Source of the DNA: Candidula unifasciata
Lineage: Eukaryota > Mollusca > Gastropoda > Stylommatophora > Geomitridae
Direction: 5' to 3'
Assembly: GCA_905116865.2 (NCBI GenBank)
Contig: CAJHNH020000824.1
Span: 980,229-1,044,228, forward strand
DNA length: 64,000 nt
Shown here piece by piece: positions 59,039 to 64,000 of the stretch. Position 1 is the first letter of the stretch. Every line of letters begins with the position of its first letter. The position numbers and the translations under genes are program-made. The notes under the pieces are model-generated. The model was not told the DNA's origin. It made no database searches and was given only the letters and a program-made list of their open reading frames with translations.

Positions 59039-60906
59039 GAGATTAAACTATCCCCTCATAAGAGAAACGAGCGCATACATAAATTATGTTTGCAGAACAC
59101 TCTCATTTCATCTGACGCACAAAATTGAAAGCTCTGCACTATAGAATGATTGTGCTGGAGATGCTGTGGAGTGTGGGAGGAGGGGGCATGATTAAAAGAC
59201 GTTTCCAGCAGTTTCGAAACATTCCTATTTTATGTGTGCTTTTAAGAAAGAATCGGTTAAATTATTTAATATTTTGTAGAAATAAACTTTCAGGCAAGTG
59301 AATTACGAAAATACGTAAATAATTTAACGGATTATTGCTATCAGTGCATAGGATGTCAGTAGATTGGTCTTGCTGGGTCAAGATCACACATCTAAAGATC
59401 AGCAGCCCTCTAGAGATAAATGAGTTCTTTCCAGTCTTCGTGGCTAAATCAATACCTACTTTAAGTCTGTGCTGGCGGAAACGGGAAAAGAAAAACAAGC
59501 AGCAGGAAGATGAGGCAAAACAATATGGCTAGGACAAAATGTGGTAGTTTCCCACTGTACAGCAAAAATAGTAAAAAGTAAAGAAAATACAAGGGTTCTT
59601 CTTTGCAGGGGCCACGATATATTTCATCATAGCCATAGCGATGAATTTGTGAATTACACAACTACAACAAAGTATGAATACACGCATAGACGAACCAAGT
59701 GGATGGACTACAAATCCAAAGTTGAATCAAGCAAATGAATTATAATCATCACATTAAACATTCCGGTTTTTTTCTTGAACACACAACTAAGCGTTTTACA
59801 GATAACGTTACATTAACAATTAACATCATGACCACACACACCACATGATAACACTGCAACTTATAAAAGTAAAAACTCGCTCCCAGCGACCTAAAACCAA
59901 ATGTCTCTGAGCCATGATACACATTGATATCTAACACTACATAGTTTAACTACTAGAGAAATTTCAGATCTAGCTATGATGCAAATTTATATCTAACCAT
60001 AGAAATACCAAGGATATGAAATCAATCAGTCTACCGTCACTCGATCGCCTGGGACCCACGCTGCTATTCCCCAGTGCACAGTCTCTGCTGGATGGAAGCT
60101 CCTGTCCCCGGACGGAATGCCGAATGCTTCATTTTATTTTATCAACTGTTCCTTTCCTGGATTGCCAGATTTTTGTTCACTTGCATCCTAATCAAACCGA
60201 ATTTATAAAGGCTTTTGGCGTCCTGTCACAGATCACAGATCAAAAGTAGGTCATGGCTTATTTGTATTCTTTGCGCCCTGAAGGTCGCGAGTTTCTTTTT
60301 CTGACTTTACGGATATACTTAACATGCTTCCATAAAGGCAGCTACTTTGATTGTTCCATATTGCAGGACCATTCATTGTAAGAAAGCTGTTGGGGATGCA
60401 TTCACTTTAGCTAAAAGATATGTGTATGATTGAAAACTCTAGTACCTGAGTTTTTGTTTTTTGTTGTTGTTGCCTTTCAATACCATCTTTCAGCCATAAT
60501 TAATCAAATACTACTCATTAAATTAAAAAAAATTATACATATTTATGTATATACATACATACATAAACTGTAGGATATTAGTTAATCTTTAATTGTACAC
60601 GAAGTTTGTTACGAAATGTTTAAAAAATCTCATTTTTTTTTTTTCAAATTTTATACAGATTCCTTGCTAGTACTTTCCCCCCTAATGGAGATCACTGGGA
60701 ATTGTCGTATTTATAGTGAATTCCGAGTCGATTCACCCTGCAGCGAGTATAAAGAAATATAGTAGGGGTAACAAAGTCAGTCACATCAGGGGACGAATGG
60801 TCTCCAAAACTTTGGGTCTAGCACCATATATTCCACGAGTCTCTTGCATTTAGGGGGTCTTTAGTCTTTCACAGAGAGATTGGGATTAAGTTTCGCTTAG
60901 TAAGTG
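59039..60906. other. No gene recognised
   Basis: Short open frames at 59335-59738, 59749-59937 (minus) and 60016-60249 have no recognised motifs. T-rich runs near 60632-60643. Confidence 0.4.
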
Positions 60907-60936
60907 TTTTTTTTTTTTTAGTTGCGTATCTTTTAC

Positions 60937-61158
60937 AGTTCTTATCCTTCTGAATGCGGCGATCCTTTAATACAGTTCCTCATGTTGTGGCGACCCCGCC
61001 CCCCTCCCCTTCGCCCCCGCCCCACCCAGCCATATAATTAATTTTGTTGCTACTTCGTAACTTCAGTGAATATATGTTTTGCGATGGTCTATGGCGGCCC
61101 CTGTGAAGGGTTTGCTTGAACCGAAAAAGGGTCGCGACTCATAAATTGAGAACTGCTG
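60937..61158. mobile_element. hAT-2 MITE, damaged left end
   Basis: GATCCTTTAATACAGTTCC, GTTGTGGCGACC, TAACTTCAGTGAATATATG and the end TTGAGAACTGCTG match hAT-2. A C-rich insertion lies near 60998-61028. It is followed by CTTTACAT, similar to the target CTTTACAG. Confidence 0.65.
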
Positions 61159-61219
61159 CTTTACATGACGTTGTAGAACCAACCCCAACTTTTTTTTTTT
61201 AGTTGGGTATCCTTTACAG

Positions 61220-61418
61220 CAGTGGTTCTCAACCTTCCCAGTGCGGAGATCCTTTAACACAATTCCCCATGCTGTGGCGAGCTCCAAGCTATATAGTTAT
61301 TTTCGTCGCTTCTTCATAACTTCAGTGAATGTGTGTTTTTGCGATGGTCTTTAGCGACCCAAGGGAAAGGGTCTTTCGACCCAAAAAAGGGTCACGACCC
61401 GTAGGTTGATAACCGCTG
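61220..61418. mobile_element. hAT-2 MITE with 8-bp target duplication
   Basis: Ends CAGTGGTTCTCAACCTTCCC and GGTTGATAACCGCTG. Flanks CTTTACAG (61212-61219) and CTATACAG (61419-61426) match at seven of eight bases. 199 bp. Confidence 0.82.
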
Positions 61419-61427
61419 CTATACAGC

Positions 61428-61672
61428 GTTGTGTGCGTGTGTGCGTGTGTGTGTGCGTGCGTGTGTGTGTGTGCGTGTGTGTGTGTGTGTGCGTGTGTCT
61501 GTGTGTGAGTGTAGGTGTGTGCGTGTGTGTGTGCGTGTGTGCGTGAGTGTATGTGTGTGTGCGTGTGTGTGCGTGTGTGTGCGTGCGTGTGAGTGTGCGT
61601 GCTTGTGAGTGTGCGTGCGTGTGCGTGTGTGTCTGTGTGCGTGTATGTGCTCGTGTGTGTGTGCCTGTGTGT

Positions 61673-61702
<30 letters not shown>
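61428..61702. repeat. (GT)n / (GTGC)n microsatellite, 275 bp
   Basis: Imperfect GT and GTGC units within the SINE-A body. Confidence 0.9.
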
Positions 61703-61703
<1 letters not shown>

Positions 61704-61855
61704 GTTTTTCCTAGGCAAATGTAACGTTTAGTAGTTTGCTATTGGTATTGAACGGTCAGCTCTCCGTAGCACTGTCGAAACCAACGCAAGATAAACCGTC
61801 CGCAGATGGGATCGAACCCGGCACCCCGGCATTACGACGCCCTTTGGCAACGCAA

Positions 61856-62714
61856 TTAGAACTTAATAACTTTACCGTGTAAAGGAAACTTTGCCAACGT
61901 TATGAAGTGTGCTGATGTACAGGGTAATCAGATGTGCTCATCGTCATCCTCGTGTGTCGTGCCGGTTAGCGTAGTAAAATGTGATGTGCTATGCCTTGTT
62001 CAATAATAACAATAGTAACAATCGTAATTATAATAATAATGCACTGAGGAGGGTTGGAGGGGGAGAAACAAATTTGCCCCCTTACAAAATTATGGTGGAG
62101 TGTGGGGATAAGGGTCTGGGAGAAGGGGAGGAGTCTCAATGTGCTTAATCCTTGAGGTTCAGCGCCTCTGAAAGTATACTATAAATGTGTAAATCGTCAA
62201 AATCCTAGGCACTATATAAGCCTATGCTGACAACAGAGACGCAATCTGGCCTGTTCCTACCACAATGAAGATAAAGCTGTATGGTACACGAGAAGATATG
62301 GACTGCACGATAGCTTTCATAAAGGCAACCGCCCTCCTGATATTACTTTTCTGACACAAGGATCGAAGAAGAAGAAGGAGAATCTGATACAGTGAATTGT
62401 CAAAGAAGTACCATCCCTCTGTGAGTTTCAGCGAAAAAGGCACGGTTCATTAACATCACGAAGCCGTGGATAATGACACTGTAATGTTCCTCAGGGAGAT
62501 TTACGTCAACATTTTGTATGATGGAACACATGTAATGAAACTCTTAACTTTTTCTTTTTAATTTGTCCAAGGAATTTCGATTAGAAAATTACGAACTTTT
62601 TTTTTTCATTTCTTCCAAGTTCTTCTGGTTAGAAAAACTTGTAAGTTAGCTGTTTTTAATTGAATTTTTTTTTTGTTACTTGAAAACCAACGAATGATTG
62701 TACCAAGTGAATTT
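61856..62714. other. No gene; possible L-GAT scrap
   Basis: 61938-61975 (CATCCTCGTGTGTCGTGCCG, GTTAGCGTAG) resembles the L-GAT 3' end at 45691. (TAA)n at 62018-62040. The rest is unassigned. Confidence 0.4.
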
Positions 62715-62729
62715 TTCCTCATGGTGATG

Positions 62730-63235
62730 TCAAAGTCGATAGCCACCGAAATGCTTGGTTCTTGCCAGTGGGCCTAAAGGTCGTCGGTTCAAATCCCCAA
62801 CCACTTGTATTTTGTTATTGTAAAAATAACTTTGGCTCCCAGATCTGCTCAGCCTAAAATGGGTACTAGATAAAGTCCTGGGAAGTAAAGACGTCCGTCG
62901 TGGTGCTGACCACAGCAACCGCCGAGTGCTGATTAGTCTACAGAGTATATGTCTAGGATTATACACCCGTCGGCGTCTGTGGCTTAGAAGTTGCAAACAA
63001 GCTTTGCAATGCCGGGGTGCAGGGTTCGATCCCGGCTGCGGATCCTCTGCCTTGCGTTGGTTTCCACAGTATCGAGAAGACGACCGTCCAGTAAGCAATG
63101 GCAAACTACTAGACGTAATATTGCCTAGAAAAATCACAACAGACAAAAAATGATGAGGTTGGTTCTGTAAAGTCCTGAAAAGGATACGCAACTAACTTTA
63201 ACTTTATTATACACCCAACACACTCTCCTAGAGGC
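62730..63235 (+). mobile_element. SINE-B copy interrupted by SINE-A
   Basis: Head ATAGCCACCGAAATGC (A-box region) and B-box GGTTCAAATCCCC; body CAGCCTAAAATGGGTACTAG, GGGAAGTAAAGACG, GCTGATTAGTC. The 3' end resumes after SINE-A at 63206 (ATTATACACCCAACACAC). Confidence 0.75.
62969..63205 (+). mobile_element. SINE-A inserted in SINE-B, 11-bp target duplication
   Basis: GTCGGCGTCTGTGGCTTAG head, B-box GGTTCGATCCC, end AAAGGATACGCAACTAAC. ATTATACACCC lies at 62958-62968 and 63206-63216. Confidence 0.88.
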
Positions 63236-63596
63236 ATGGAGAAGAATCCTTTTGTGACGTTTTCCAATTGTTAAAGTCTGTTACTTGTGCCGCCTTCCTT
63301 TTTTCATTTTTTTTATATAAAAAAGGGTAAGTAAAGGATAGCGTTGAAGTCAACGGCGAAGCAGGCATTTAGCTCTAGATATACTTTGTAGACAAATCGA
63401 CTTCCTATTCGATGTTCTAACATTTTATCCTATTCATTAATTGTTGAATCGTCTTTGCTCTGACGAGAAGATCAAGTAACATGGGGGGAGAAAAGAGGGG
63501 GGGGGGGGGGGGGGGGGTAATTGTTTACTGTTTCTGATCTAACTCACGCAATCTGTGTTATCGCTTTGTTTCATGTAACATTTTAAACCATTTTTC
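63236..63596. other. No gene; G-run
   Basis: G-run at 63497-63517. Nothing else recognised. Confidence 0.4.
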
Positions 63597-63895
63597 TTCT
63601 TCTTCAGCATTCCGATCCCTTGAATTTAATTGCTGCAGATATCACCTGCCTCCATTCATCTTTCTGGTTAGCCTTCTCTTTCCAGTTAGTAACACCAAGT
63701 GTTTGCAGGTCTGTCTGGATATTATCTCTCCATCGTCTTCTTGGCCTCCCTCGTGGTCTACGACCATTCATCTCCTTGGTGTATACAGTTTTTACTTCTC
63801 TGTCATCTGACGTTCTTTCAATATGTCCCAACCATTTCAGTTTATTAGCTCTCATGATGCCAGTGATCAGTTGTTATTTAAACAGATTATTTTAA
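63597..63895 (-). mobile_element. RTE-type LINE 3' end with AAG tail
   Basis: Minus strand frame: MRANKLKWLGHIERTSDD, RGRPRRRWRDNIQTDLQTLG, then SAAIKFKGSEC, C-terminal region of the same family as the + copy at 1200-1486. Tail (CTT)n at 63597-63605. Confidence 0.78.
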
Positions 63896-63954
63896 ACAAT
63901 TGGTTAAGTTAATTCCTTGGATTCCATGCAACGTTGTTTTAATCTCTTTATATC

Positions 63955-64000
63955 TGACTCATATGACAAGTTAGATACTGTGAAAGCCCTTTGGGAGCGA
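63955..64000 (+). mobile_element. Start of an L-RNH fragment running off the window
   Basis: CATATGACAAGTTAGATACTG and CCCTTTGGGAG match 46079-46120 just downstream of the RNase H domain. Confidence 0.5.

Larger units (their letters stand above)
60907..61855 (-). mobile_element. SINE-A with hAT-2 insertion, tandemly duplicated
   Basis: Two units start at T-runs (60907-60919 and 61190-61200) followed by AGTTGCGTATC or AGTTGGGTATC, period about 281 bp. Each is a SINE-A 3' segment with a hAT-2 MITE at the same point. The second continues through a (GT)n tract to the SINE-A head at 61720-61855 (B-box complement GGGATCGAACC). Confidence 0.75.

Overview
The window looks like repeat-rich, intron-bearing animal DNA. 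One spliced gene has GT-AG introns. The rest is non-LTR retrotransposon debris, tRNA-derived SINEs, hAT-type and foldback DNA transposons, and many mini- and microsatellites. The RTE-type LINEs most resemble SR2-like elements known from flukes and molluscs. Together with the SINE load and the long tetranucleotide arrays, this suggests a lophotrochozoan, most likely a gastropod mollusc. That placement is inference only. No bacterial features, rRNA, tRNA genes or CRISPR arrays were seen.

The only credible host gene runs on the + strand from about 21.46 to 32.32 kb. It has a partly non-coding exon with the start codon at 21502 and five further coding exons, giving 422 codons. All junctions are in phase. 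The predicted protein has two modules that share the signature I-P-x4-G-x-F with identical spacing. Each module is preceded by a P-containing entry strand (LP in the first, PIP in the second). This fits a tandem CABIT-domain protein of the GAREM/THEMIS type. Its introns carry SINEs, truncated LINEs, hAT MITEs and expanded satellites.

Region by region: 0-2.1 kb is a hAT-like element with an exact 8-bp duplication; it holds a LINE that is itself interrupted by another LINE. 3.5-13.6 kb holds LINE tails, two hAT MITEs, 47-bp and 24-bp minisatellites and a 404-bp foldback element with an 8-bp duplication. 13.9-19.9 kb holds SINEs, interrupted SINEs and a 1-kb tetranucleotide block next to LINE 3' ends. 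20-32 kb is the gene and its TE-laden introns. 32.3-39.4 kb is a chain of minisatellites, one grown from a LINE coding segment. 40-46 kb holds a G-tract, LINE copies, a second hAT-like copy inside an (AT)n tract and a long (CATA)n array. 47.9-51.1 kb is the most complete RTE retrotransposon, with intact-looking endonuclease and reverse transcriptase motifs but several breaks. 51-64 kb holds SINEs, two further minisatellites, a tandemly duplicated SINE+MITE unit and a SINE inserted in a SINE.

No new multi-gene system is visible. The notable content is a well-preserved record of nested insertions, many datable by target-site duplications, plus several cases where a satellite grew out of a transposon. 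Family names such as SINE-A, L-AAG and hAT-1 are local labels for this window, not database names.
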